The position numbers were made by a program, and so were the translations under genes. Below, in pieces: positions 6,133-11,582 of a stretch of DNA of 11,582 nt. Source of the stretch: an uncultured Eubacteriales bacterium (GTDB lineage Bacteria > Bacillota > Clostridia > Monoglobales > Monoglobaceae); contig CAJKNM010000052.1 in assembly GCA_905201285.1 (NCBI GenBank), positions 1 to 11,582 of the forward strand, given 5' to 3'. Position 1 is the first letter of the stretch. Each line of letters opens with the position of its first letter. The notes under the pieces were generated by a model. That model saw nothing but the letters and a program-made list of their open reading frames with translations. It did no database searches and had not been told where the DNA came from.

Positions 6133-6474
6133 CTAATTCATAAGGCTTGATATGTAGTCGTTGTATTCGGTTATGTTCATTACTTCTGCCTCATCGAATT
6201 CAGAACATATTATATCTATAAGCTTTTTCGATTCAGGGTTATTTTCACATTCCGGATTGCACAGCAGAATAATTTTATCCATATTTTCCTGCATAGAAAT
6301 GTATCTTATATAGCCTTCGAGCTTATCGGTGTTTTTGTCTGCGCAAATAAGTATATGCTTTTTTTCGGGAATACACAAATCTGATTTTGCGATTTTGCAG
6401 GCGATATTATAAAGAATCTGAAAGAATCCGTATACAGCAAAAAAGCAAAGAACAACCGACATAACCACTTCCAT
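6133..6474 (-). CDS. Small membrane-anchored protein of unknown function
   Basis: A 113-residue protein that I do not recognise. The N-terminus has one clear hydrophobic span, about residues 4-27 (VMSVVLCFFAVYGFFQILYNIA), followed by positive residues (CKIAK), so the rest is probably cytosolic. Residues 38-110 alternate hydrophobic strands and helices (KKHILICADK, DKIILLCNPE, EAEVMNITEY), suggesting a small alpha/beta domain; I see no catalytic motif. Cys residues at 10, 26, 34, 43, 72, 76 and 90 are more numerous than usual for this size. I chose the ATG at 6474, because AAAGGGGTGA lies just 4 bases upstream; the longer frame from 6522 has no ribosome binding site and would run through the hairpin. 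It is the last gene of the probable HD-protein operon, 66 bases after that gene. Confidence 0.75.
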   Translation of the reverse strand: MEVVMSVVLCFFAVYGFFQILYNIACKIAKSDLCIPEKKHILICADKNTDKLEGYIRYISMQENMDKIILLCNPECENNPESKKLIDIICSEFDEAEVMNITEYNDYISSLMN

Positions 6475-6478
6475 AAAA

Positions 6479-6511
6479 TCACCCCTTTGTATATAATATG
6501 CAAAGGGGTGA
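6479..6511 (-). promoter_or_regulatory. Long hairpin that buries the ribosome binding site of the 113-residue gene
   Basis: TCACCCCTTTG (6479-6489 on the plus strand) is perfectly complementary to CAAAGGGGTGA (6501-6511). Inner AT pairs extend the stem to about 15 bp around a 3-base loop. In the minus-strand mRNA the 3' arm contains the Shine-Dalgarno sequence AAAGGGGUGA, and UUUUAUGG follows at once. The structure therefore both masks the ribosome binding site and resembles a weak terminator or attenuator between the HD gene and this one. Confidence 0.75.
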
Positions 6512-6540
6512 TTAGGTGACATAGATAAGTTGTAAAATTG

Positions 6541-7722
6541 TTAAATCGTAAAATAGTCAAACAATGAACCGAACGGAATTCCGCATATTTCAGCGTTTTC
6601 ATAATGCTTGCAAAGCTGACGGTTTCCGTTTTGAAGAGCGTGGGTTGTTATTCCGTATATGTGAGAGAAATATGTTTCAATACAAGCTGAAAGGTGGTCG
6701 CAGCCGCGTATCAGCTTTCCGTCAACCGGCTTATATTCGGCTGAATTATACTTCTCGTCAAGCTCTTCGCTTGTCGTCACAAGAATTTTTCCGTCTACTA
6801 TCGCTTTGTTGCTGAATTCATTGTTGGTGAAATATTCAAGCTCATCGCGCCATTCCGCGGGAATAAGCGGATAGAGAATGTGTTCCATTTGGTCTTGCTC
6901 TATGGATTTAATAAGCTCATCAAGACCCTCAACCGAATTTTTTACAGGCGAGACAATGTCGCGGGTTAAAACCTCGGGAATATCGTGAAAGAGTCCGCCG
7001 AGGAAGTTATTCGCGATTCTTGCGTCGCATGCCTTAGTGTCACAGGAACAAAGATAAGACAAAACGGCAACAATCATCATATGCCCCGCAACAGAGGTGG
7101 CGGGAATCCTCGGTGACCTCGACCATCTCTGCTGGAAGCGAAGCTCTCCGAGAAGGTTGGTGAAGCCGCGGTAGTTGTTGTTCCTTATTAATGTATCAAA
7201 GCTTTTAAGCCCCGAGAAAGAATTGAGCTTATTATCGATTTCGGCTCTTGTGGCATCGATTCCGTAATAGCTTCGGCACATATCGTATATTATGTCAAAT
7301 TCCCACTTGGTCGCGAGGTAATGAGCCGCCTCGAGAATCCTGCGTTCGTTTTCGGCATAGGTTTTGTCGAAGAGATACGTCTCCATCTTTTCGTAAAAGT
7401 TATGCGGAATGTTTATAATGTCGTTATGAAGGGTATTTAAAGCCCAATGATTTAACTCATCACCCTTTTCCTTGACAAGACGGTGAAAGACCGGAGGCTT
7501 TATATCGGTCAGAACAAGCCTGTGAAGGAACTCGAAGATTCCGCCTTCAATCAGCTTGAGCATATCAATATTGCCCTCGATTTTAGCGAGAACATAAGCG
7601 TATATCATTTTATGAGATTGTTTGTCAATCTCGGTAAAGCCCCTCGAAGGACGGATGTGGTCATTCCATCGCTCAATCGAAGCCGCCTCAAATATAAGCT
7701 CTATCAATGATTTCTTTATCAT
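6541..7722 (-). CDS. HD-domain protein, tandem YfbR-like repeat with degenerate N-terminal copy
   Basis: A 393-residue protein related to YfbR-type HD phosphohydrolases, metal-dependent enzymes that dephosphorylate nucleotides. The C-terminal half (about 180-393) carries a complete set of HD ligands: H214 (AGHMM), H246-D247 (GLFHDIPE), D255 and D342 (CDHLS), with R199-W200 before the domain. The N-terminal half (about 1-165) aligns with it: R18-W19, H37, and GIFEFLHRLVLTDIKPPV (61-78) matching 243-260 without gaps. There the HD dyad is E64-F65 and D342 corresponds to about H134, so this copy should not bind metal. A pseudo-active plus active domain pair is inferred. AGAGG precedes the ATG at 7722. 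It lies 49 bases after the 67-residue gene and probably shares its promoter. The substrate is unknown. Confidence 0.85.
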   Translation of the reverse strand: MIKKSLIELIFEAASIERWNDHIRPSRGFTEIDKQSHKMIYAYVLAKIEGNIDMLKLIEGGIFEFLHRLVLTDIKPPVFHRLVKEKGDELNHWALNTLHNDIINIPHNFYEKMETYLFDKTYAENERRILEAAHYLATKWEFDIIYDMCRSYYGIDATRAEIDNKLNSFSGLKSFDTLIRNNNYRGFTNLLGELRFQQRWSRSPRIPATSVAGHMMIVAVLSYLCSCDTKACDARIANNFLGGLFHDIPEVLTRDIVSPVKNSVEGLDELIKSIEQDQMEHILYPLIPAEWRDELEYFTNNEFSNKAIVDGKILVTTSEELDEKYNSAEYKPVDGKLIRGCDHLSACIETYFSHIYGITTHALQNGNRQLCKHYENAEICGIPFGSLFDYFTI

Positions 7723-7771
7723 AGAATCTACCTCTGTTTTAATGTATTTAATATAATCGAAATAATATGTT

Positions 7772-7975
7772 TTATATCAGTTTTTTGATTGATTCCGAAA
7801 GTGTATTTCGTGTATCGAGCGAAATAACCTCCACCGTGTCGCAAAATTCACGTGAGTATTTAAGCAACTCGTTTTCAAGTCCCGATAAGGCGCTTTGATT
7901 CTTATTTTCGAGGTTCTTAACTTCTTCTTTAATCAGATATACCTTTTTGTTCGAAGTATTATTTATCGTTTCCAT
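7772..7975 (-). CDS. Small helical protein of unknown function
   Basis: A 67-residue, highly charged protein that I do not recognise. Most of it looks helical, with heptad-like spacing of hydrophobic residues from about 12 to 45 (VYLIKEEVKNLENKNQSALSG and LENELLKY), so a short coiled coil or helical hairpin is likely. It has a single Cys (C45), no signal peptide and no membrane span. Support for it being a real gene is good position (a consensus promoter 35-63 bases upstream and an open frame filling the promoter-proximal slot) and natural composition; the ribosome binding site is poor (GGTTGA). It would be the first gene of the operon with the HD protein and the 113-residue protein. Function cannot be assigned. 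Confidence 0.6.
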   Translation of the reverse strand: METINNTSNKKVYLIKEEVKNLENKNQSALSGLENELLKYSREFCDTVEVISLDTRNTLSESIKKLI

Positions 7976-7991
7976 AAATCAACCGACTTTC

Positions 7992-8009
7992 TGTAACAAA
8001 TATATTACA
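7992..8009. promoter_or_regulatory. Small inverted repeat at the predicted transcription start
   Basis: TGTAA (7992-7996) and TTACA (8005-8009) form an inverted repeat directly downstream of the -10 box of the minus-strand promoter, spanning the expected start point near 8003. It could be a repressor site, but the arms are only 5 bp and the surroundings are AT-rich. Confidence 0.3.
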
Positions 8010-8038
8010 ATTATACTTCAAAAATATTTCAAAGTCAA
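8010..8038 (-). promoter_or_regulatory. Sigma-A promoter of the 67-residue/HD-protein operon
   Basis: On the minus strand the -35 box TTGACT (8033-8038, 5 of 6 consensus) and the -10 box TATAAT (8010-8015, perfect) are separated by 17 bases. The transcript should start near 8003 and have a 5' leader of about 28 bases before the ATG at 7975. Confidence 0.85.
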
Positions 8039-8117
8039 GTCGTTTATTATTAATGAAAGGAATTTTTGTATAAATTTGTGAAAAGATTAACTTTTTATTA
8101 ACTAAAATATGAAATTG

Positions 8118-8146
8118 TTGTATTTAATCCGAAAATATGGTATAAT
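8118..8146 (+). promoter_or_regulatory. Extended -10 promoter of the citrate synthase gene
   Basis: The -10 box TATAAT (8141-8146) is perfect and preceded by TGG, an extended -10 (TGn) element. The -35 region 17 bases upstream is poor (TTGTAT, 8118-8123). A direct repeat of ATTAACT at an 11-base period (8086-8092 and 8097-8103) lies upstream, which could bind an activator. The leader to the chosen ATG is about 70 bases. Confidence 0.7.
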
Positions 8147-8224
8147 AACCTTATGTGAGTTATGCAATGCGAAGACTGTATAAAAATAAAATATTTAATG
8201 AATTTTAAAGGAGGCGTTAAAGTA

Positions 8225-9589
8225 ATGAGAGAGAGATTGTCGGTTATAACACCTGAGATTACTGAATTATCGGATTTATGTGTGAGATGCGGCAGGATTG
8301 ACCCTGGGCTTTACGGAAGGTATGACGTTAAACGCGGGCTTCGCGATATAAACGGAAAGGGTGTAGTCGCGGGGCTGACTGAAATTTCCGAAATCCGTTC
8401 GACAAAGCTTGTTGACGGAAAGGAGGTTCCGTGTGAAGGCGAATTGTTCTATCGCGGATATAACATAAAGAAGCTTGTTAACGGCTTCCTGTCCGAGGGG
8501 CGATTCGGCTTTGAAGAAACGGTTTATCTGCTCCTTTTCGGTGAGCTTCCGAACCGGAAACAGCTTGATGATTTTTCGGCTATCCTCGGGAACTATCGTA
8601 CACTTCCGGTCAACTTCGTGAGAGATATTATTTTAAAAGCCCCGAGTGAGGATATGATGAATACCCTGTCGAGGTCGGTGCTGACTTTATATTCATATGA
8701 TGACAGGGCGAATGATTTAAGTATTCCGAACGTCCTTCGTCAGTGTCTTGAACTTATTGCGCTCTTCCCCGTTATCGCGGTGTACGGGTATCAGGCGTAT
8801 AATCATTATTATCTTAAAAACAGCTTATTCATACATAAGCCGTTGCCGGATAAAAGTACAGCCGAGAATATTCTTATGCTTTTGCGTCCCGACGAAAAGT
8901 ATACCGAGTTAGAGGCAAAGATTCTTGACCTCGCTTTGGTTCTTCACGCCGAGCACGGCGGAGGAAACAACTCTACATTTACCACTCACGTTGTCACATC
9001 ATCGGGTACTGATACCTATTCGACTATGGCCGCGGCTCTCGGCTCGCTTAAAGGCGGAAGACACGGCGGCGCGAATATTAAGGTTGTTCGGATGCTTGAG
9101 GATATAAGGGGGAACGTTTCGGACTGGACCGATGACACAGAGGTCAAGGAATATCTTCGCCGTATGTTAAACGGTGAGGTCTTTGATAAATCCGGGCTTA
9201 TTTACGGAATGGGTCACGCGGTTTATGCTCTTTCCGACCCGAGAGCGGTCATATTCAGGGCGTTTGTAAAGCGGCTTGCTGTTGCTAAAGGATTTGAAAA
9301 GGAATATAATCTTTGTGAGAAGATTGAAAACTTAGCGCCCGAGGTAATAGCGGAGGAACGCAGGATTTATAAGGGTGTTGCCGCTAACGTTGATTTTTAC
9401 AGCGGATTTGTATATGAGATGTTAGGCCTTCCGAGGGAGCTGTATACACCGATTTTTGCCATTGCGAGGATTGCCGGCTGGAGCGCCCACCGCATTGAAG
9501 AAATAGTAAATAACGGAAAGATTATAAGACCCGCTTATAAATCTGTTTCTGAGCAGAGGGAATATACTTCACTCAGCGACAGAGCGTGA
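8225..9589 (+). CDS. gltA: Citrate synthase
   Basis: A 454-residue citrate (or 2-methylcitrate) synthase, condensing oxaloacetate with acetyl-CoA. Catalytic landmarks are all present: H244 in LHAEHGGGNNSTF (corresponding to pig H274), H331 in GMGHAVYALSDPRA (pig H320) and D390 in ANVDFYSGFVYEMLGLP (pig D375). GRHGGAN, the DPRA arginine and the GWSAHRIEE arginine for substrate carboxylates are also there, and EGELFYRGYNIKKL opens the conserved part. I chose ATG 8225 because AAAGGAGG (8207-8214) stands 10 bases before it; the frame is open back to an ATG at 8162, which has no ribosome binding site. It stands alone: no aconitase or isocitrate dehydrogenase is next to it, so a role in glutamate supply through a partial oxidative branch is likely but inferred. 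The gene symbol is by family; citZ would be equally usable. Confidence 0.93.
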   Translation: MRERLSVITPEITELSDLCVRCGRIDPGLYGRYDVKRGLRDINGKGVVAGLTEISEIRSTKLVDGKEVPCEGELFYRGYNIKKLVNGFLSEGRFGFEETVYLLLFGELPNRKQLDDFSAILGNYRTLPVNFVRDIILKAPSEDMMNTLSRSVLTLYSYDDRANDLSIPNVLRQCLELIALFPVIAVYGYQAYNHYYLKNSLFIHKPLPDKSTAENILMLLRPDEKYTELEAKILDLALVLHAEHGGGNNSTFTTHVVTSSGTDTYSTMAAALGSLKGGRHGGANIKVVRMLEDIRGNVSDWTDDTEVKEYLRRMLNGEVFDKSGLIYGMGHAVYALSDPRAVIFRAFVKRLAVAKGFEKEYNLCEKIENLAPEVIAEERRIYKGVAANVDFYSGFVYEMLGLPRELYTPIFAIARIAGWSAHRIEEIVNNGKIIRPAYKSVSEQREYTSLSDRA

Positions 9590-9677
9590 AAGCTATAGGG
9601 TTTCGTATAAGACAAGGACTTATCTGAAAACGCTTTAATGATTTGGTTAAAATATTGAAATATTATTGTAAATACTC

Positions 9678-9706
9678 GGTTAATTTGTCGCTTAATGCCT
9701 TTTTTT
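9678..9706 (+). terminator. Weak terminator candidate after citrate synthase
   Basis: GGTTAA (9678-9683) can pair with TTAA (9692-9695) and CC (9698-9699) across a two-base bulge, followed by seven T residues (9700-9706). The stem is short and AT-rich. No better terminator was seen between the citrate synthase stop and the next promoter; 9590-9677 is otherwise featureless. Confidence 0.35.
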
Positions 9707-9727
9707 CGCGGTTTAAAAGAAAATTGA

Positions 9728-9756
9728 TTGACAAAAGTTTCGGCTTTATGTATAAT
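9728..9756 (+). promoter_or_regulatory. Consensus sigma-A promoter of the PurF-like gene
   Basis: TTGACA (9728-9733) and TATAAT (9751-9756) are both perfect, with a 17-base spacer. Transcription should start near 9763, giving a leader of about 95 bases that contains a terminator hairpin. Confidence 0.9.
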
Positions 9757-9796
9757 TATAAAGTAGATGCAAGGGTGTATTTATTATTGTATTTTC

Positions 9797-9828
9797 GGAC
9801 TTGTGCAAATCTGCGCAGGTCCTTTTTT
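9797..9828 (+). terminator. Intrinsic terminator inside the leader of the PurF-like gene (attenuator candidate)
   Basis: GGACTTGTGC (9797-9806) and GCGCAGGTCC (9813-9822) form a 10-bp stem with two G-T wobbles and a 6-base loop, followed by six T residues (9823-9828). It begins about 35 bases after the predicted start and ends 29 bases before the ATG, so unless it is suppressed it would stop transcription before the gene. GATGCAAG (9766-9773) can pair, with bulges, to CTTGTGCAAATC in the 5' arm, a weak antiterminator possibility. Confidence 0.75.
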
Positions 9829-9857
9829 AATCTATTAAAGAAAGGTCAAGTGATTTT

Positions 9858-11282
9858 ATGGGTGGTTTTTTTGGTGCAGTAAGTAAAAATGAAGCGATTT
9901 CAGATGTATTTTTCGGAACAGACTATCATTCTCATTTAGGAACACGCCGCGGCGGAATGGCTGCGTACGATAAGGAAATAGGTCTGCAGAGAAAGATTCA
10001 TAAAATTGAGAATTCTCCTTTCAGAACAAAGTTTGAAAATATTTTTAACGAAATGCAGGGAACTGCTGCGATAGGCTGTATAAGCGATTATGACCCACAG
10101 CCTTTGCTTCTGCGTTCCCATCTTGGCCCTTATGCGATATGTATTATAGGAATTATTAACAATGCGGACGAGCTTGTGAATGATTATTTTGATAACGGAA
10201 AGGGTCATTTTGATGCGATGACAGGTGGAATGATAAATTCAACCGAGCTTGTTGCCGCACTTATTGACAGATGTGATAATTTTGTTGACGGAATAAAATT
10301 TGCGCAGAGCAAGATTGAGGGAACCGCGTCAATCCTTATTTTGAAAAATGACGGCTCGATTCTTGCGGCACGCGACAGATTGGGACGGCTTCCTATTTTA
10401 ATCGGAAAGAACGAAAACGGACTTTGTGTATCATTTGAATCATTTGCTTATCAGAAGCTTGGTTATGAGGATTTCTATGAGCTGGGACCGGCTGAGATTG
10501 TACGCCTGACCGCCGACGGAATAGATCAGCTTTCGCCTCCGGGTGAGGAAATGCGCATATGCTCTTTCCTTTGGTCATACTATGGATATCCGACATCGAC
10601 TTATGAGGGGGTAAACGTTGAGGCTATGCGCTATCGCAACGGTGCAATTATGGCAAGGCACGATATGGAGGTTAAAAACGCCGGAGAGCTTGACTATATC
10701 GGCGGTGTTCCCGATTCGGGTACTCCGCACGCAATAGGCTATGCGAACGAATGCGGTGTTCCGTTCGCCAGACCGTTTATAAAGTATACCCCGACGTGGT
10801 CAAGAAGCTTTATGCCGACTCAGCAGTCCGACAGAAACAGGATTGCAAAGATGAAACAGATTCCCGTTCACGAGCTGATAAAGGATAAAAACCTGCTTTT
10901 TGTTGACGATTCTATTGTCAGAGGAACCCAGCTGAAAGAGACGGTTGAGTTCTTATACGAGAACGGTGCAAAGTCGGTGCATATGCGCTCGGCTTGTCCG
11001 CCGATTATGTATAGCTGTAAGTATCTTAACTTTTCGCGGGCGACGAGTGAAATGGAACTTATAGGAAGGCGTGCTATAATGGAGCTTGAAGGAGAAGATG
11101 GCTTTAATTATATAGAAGAATACTGTGATTCATCCACGGAGCGCGGAAAGTCGCTGAGAAAGCATATATGCGAAAAGCTTAACTTTGCTTCGCTTGAGTT
11201 CCAGTCGCTTCAGGGCGTTATAGATTCTATAGGAATCGAACCGTGTAAGCTCTGTACATATTGTTGGAACGGAAAAGAATAG
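9858..11282 (+). CDS. PurF-like amidophosphoribosyltransferase paralogue lacking the glutaminase cysteine
   Basis: A 474-residue relative of PurF, which makes 5-phosphoribosylamine from PRPP and glutamine in purine synthesis. The C-terminal phosphoribosyltransferase half is well kept: GGVPDSGTPHAIGYA (282-296), the RPFIKY segment (305-310) and PRPP loop LLFVDDSIVRGTQ (346-358) with D350-D351. Cys residues at 235, 387, 463, 466 and 469 occupy the regions of the [4Fe-4S] ligands of Bacillus PurF. The N-terminal half keeps the Ntn-amidotransferase layout (HSHLGTRRGGMA, RDRLGRLPI, SFESFA) but begins MGGFFGA: the nucleophile Cys after Met is Gly, and the glutamine-binding R-Y-x-T-x-G loop is replaced by GCISDYDPQP (73-82). 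Glutamine hydrolysis should therefore be impossible; ammonia use or another role is inferred. AAAGG at 9841-9845 precedes ATG 9858, and no alternative start restores the Cys. Confidence 0.88.
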   Translation: MGGFFGAVSKNEAISDVFFGTDYHSHLGTRRGGMAAYDKEIGLQRKIHKIENSPFRTKFENIFNEMQGTAAIGCISDYDPQPLLLRSHLGPYAICIIGIINNADELVNDYFDNGKGHFDAMTGGMINSTELVAALIDRCDNFVDGIKFAQSKIEGTASILILKNDGSILAARDRLGRLPILIGKNENGLCVSFESFAYQKLGYEDFYELGPAEIVRLTADGIDQLSPPGEEMRICSFLWSYYGYPTSTYEGVNVEAMRYRNGAIMARHDMEVKNAGELDYIGGVPDSGTPHAIGYANECGVPFARPFIKYTPTWSRSFMPTQQSDRNRIAKMKQIPVHELIKDKNLLFVDDSIVRGTQLKETVEFLYENGAKSVHMRSACPPIMYSCKYLNFSRATSEMELIGRRAIMELEGEDGFNYIEEYCDSSTERGKSLRKHICEKLNFASLEFQSLQGVIDSIGIEPCKLCTYCWNGKE

Positions 11283-11283
11283 A

Positions 11284-11315
11284 ACAAAAGCCTCGGCAAA
11301 CGCCGAGGCTTTTGT
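11284..11315. terminator. Bidirectional terminator between the PurF-like gene and proA
   Basis: ACAAAAGCCTCGGC (11284-11297) and GCCGAGGCTTTTGT (11302-11315) form a perfect 14-bp stem around the loop AAAC. The arms carry A- and T-runs at their outer ends, so each strand ends in a U-rich tail. It starts one base after the plus-strand stop and ends one base before the proA stop, serving both genes. Confidence 0.95.
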
Positions 11316-11316
11316 T

Positions 11317-11582
11317 TTATCTGATCTGCCCGTTTCCATAGACTATGTATTTCTCTGAGGTGAGCGCTTGAAGTCCCATGGGCCCTCTTGCGTGGAGCTT
11401 CTGGGTGCTTATGCCTATTTCGGCACCGAAGCCGAACTCAAATCCGTCGGTAAAGCGTGTTGAAGCATTGGCATACACGGCGGCCGCATCCACTTCTTTT
11501 TGGAATTTTTCTACCGCAGCCTGATCCTGTGTCACAATGCATTCGCTGTGACCTGTACTGTACTTCTGAATGTGAGCAATTG
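11317..11582 (-). CDS. proA: Gamma-glutamyl phosphate reductase, C-terminal part
   Basis: The last 88 residues of ProA, which reduces gamma-glutamyl phosphate with NADPH to glutamate-5-semialdehyde in proline synthesis. The gene runs off the right edge of the window. The reading is diagnostic: HIQKYSTGHSECIVTQD, then EVDAAAVYANASTRFTDG, FGFGAEIGISTQKLHARGP and the ending EKYIVYGNGQIR. The catalytic Cys and the cofactor-binding domain lie upstream and are not visible. An internal ATG at 11535 is not the start, because the ProA sequence continues in frame to the window edge. It converges on the PurF-like gene. proB is commonly adjacent in bacteria but lies, if present, outside the window. Confidence 0.96.
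   Translation of the reverse strand, partial: IAHIQKYSTGHSECIVTQDQAAVEKFQKEVDAAAVYANASTRFTDGFEFGFGAEIGISTQKLHARGPMGLQALTSEKYIVYGNGQIR

Noticed and set aside
6475..6522. Longer form of the 113-residue protein starting at 6522
   Set aside because: No ribosome binding site, and the extra codons translate the hairpin; the ATG at 6474 has a strong site and begins right at the membrane span.
7772..7975. Spo0E-like phosphatase identity for the 67-residue protein
   Set aside because: Size and helical character fit and it ends in K-K-L-I, but the Spo0E signature S-Q-E-L-D-x-L-I is absent.
8162..8224. N-terminal extension of citrate synthase from the ATG at 8162
   Set aside because: There is no ribosome binding site, it would start about 10 bases from the predicted transcription start, and the family sequence does not need it; ATG 8225 has AAAGGAGG.
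9767..9838. 23-codon leader peptide (MQGCIYYCIFG...) overlapping the attenuator hairpin
   Set aside because: The ATG lies about 4 bases from the predicted transcription start with no ribosome binding site, and no codon run points to amino-acid-dependent attenuation.
9763..9857. Purine, PRPP/ykkC, ZTP or T-box riboswitch before the PurF-like gene
   Set aside because: The leader before the terminator is only about 34 bases and lacks the conserved loops or boxes of any of these classes.
9643..9882. 79-residue frame in front of the PurF-like gene
   Set aside because: It runs through a consensus promoter, the terminator hairpin and the ribosome binding site, and overlaps the PurF-like start in another frame; composition is non-protein-like.

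Overview
The window looks like chromosomal DNA of a low-to-moderate-GC anaerobic Firmicute of the class Clostridia, most likely a gut Ruminococcaceae/Oscillospiraceae-type bacterium. The reasons are the short lysine/arginine-rich bacterial S21 protein, the Clostridia-style CHCEEC ArsR regulator with its zinc/cadmium ATPase, the stand-alone citrate synthase, AGGAGG-type ribosome binding sites and consensus sigma-A promoters with 17-base spacers. The species cannot be named from sequence alone.

Layout. (1) 45-253: ribosomal protein S21 (its 5' end is unclear) and its terminator. (2) 242-1500, minus strand: a two-gene unit, an ArsR/SmtB-type metal repressor followed by an AraC-type regulator. 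(3) 1581-3949, plus strand: a metal efflux operon divergent from arsR. It has a consensus promoter with two inverted repeats, a 72-residue heavy-metal-binding (HMA) protein, a P1B-type Zn/Cd/Pb ATPase and a strong terminator. The logic is a metal-sensing repressor controlling a metallochaperone and an export pump. (4) 4023-5875, minus strand: a MarR repressor and a MATE efflux pump overlapping by four bases, under a promoter whose -10 box lies in a 28-bp palindrome; a likely self-regulated drug-efflux cassette. (5) 5876-6132: an AT-rich intergenic region with a 14-nt tandem repeat and three separate hairpins. (6) 6133-8038, minus strand: a probable operon of a 67-residue helical protein, a tandem HD-domain protein whose N-terminal half has lost its metal ligands, and a 113-residue single-span membrane protein whose ribosome binding site is buried in a long hairpin. 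(7) 8118-9589, plus strand: citrate synthase. (8) 9728-11315, plus strand: a PurF-like phosphoribosyltransferase behind a short leader containing an intrinsic terminator. Its glutaminase nucleophile Cys is replaced by Gly, while the PRPP loop and the Cys residues of an Fe-S cluster remain. (9) 11317-11582, minus strand: the C-terminal end of ProA (gamma-glutamyl phosphate reductase).

No rRNA, tRNA, CRISPR array, insertion sequence or phage gene was seen. Most of the window is ordinary housekeeping and stress-resistance content. The points that deserve a second look are the glutaminase-dead PurF paralogue and its terminated leader, the half-degenerate double-HD protein and its SD-masking hairpin, and the operator architecture of the metal and MarR/MATE promoters.
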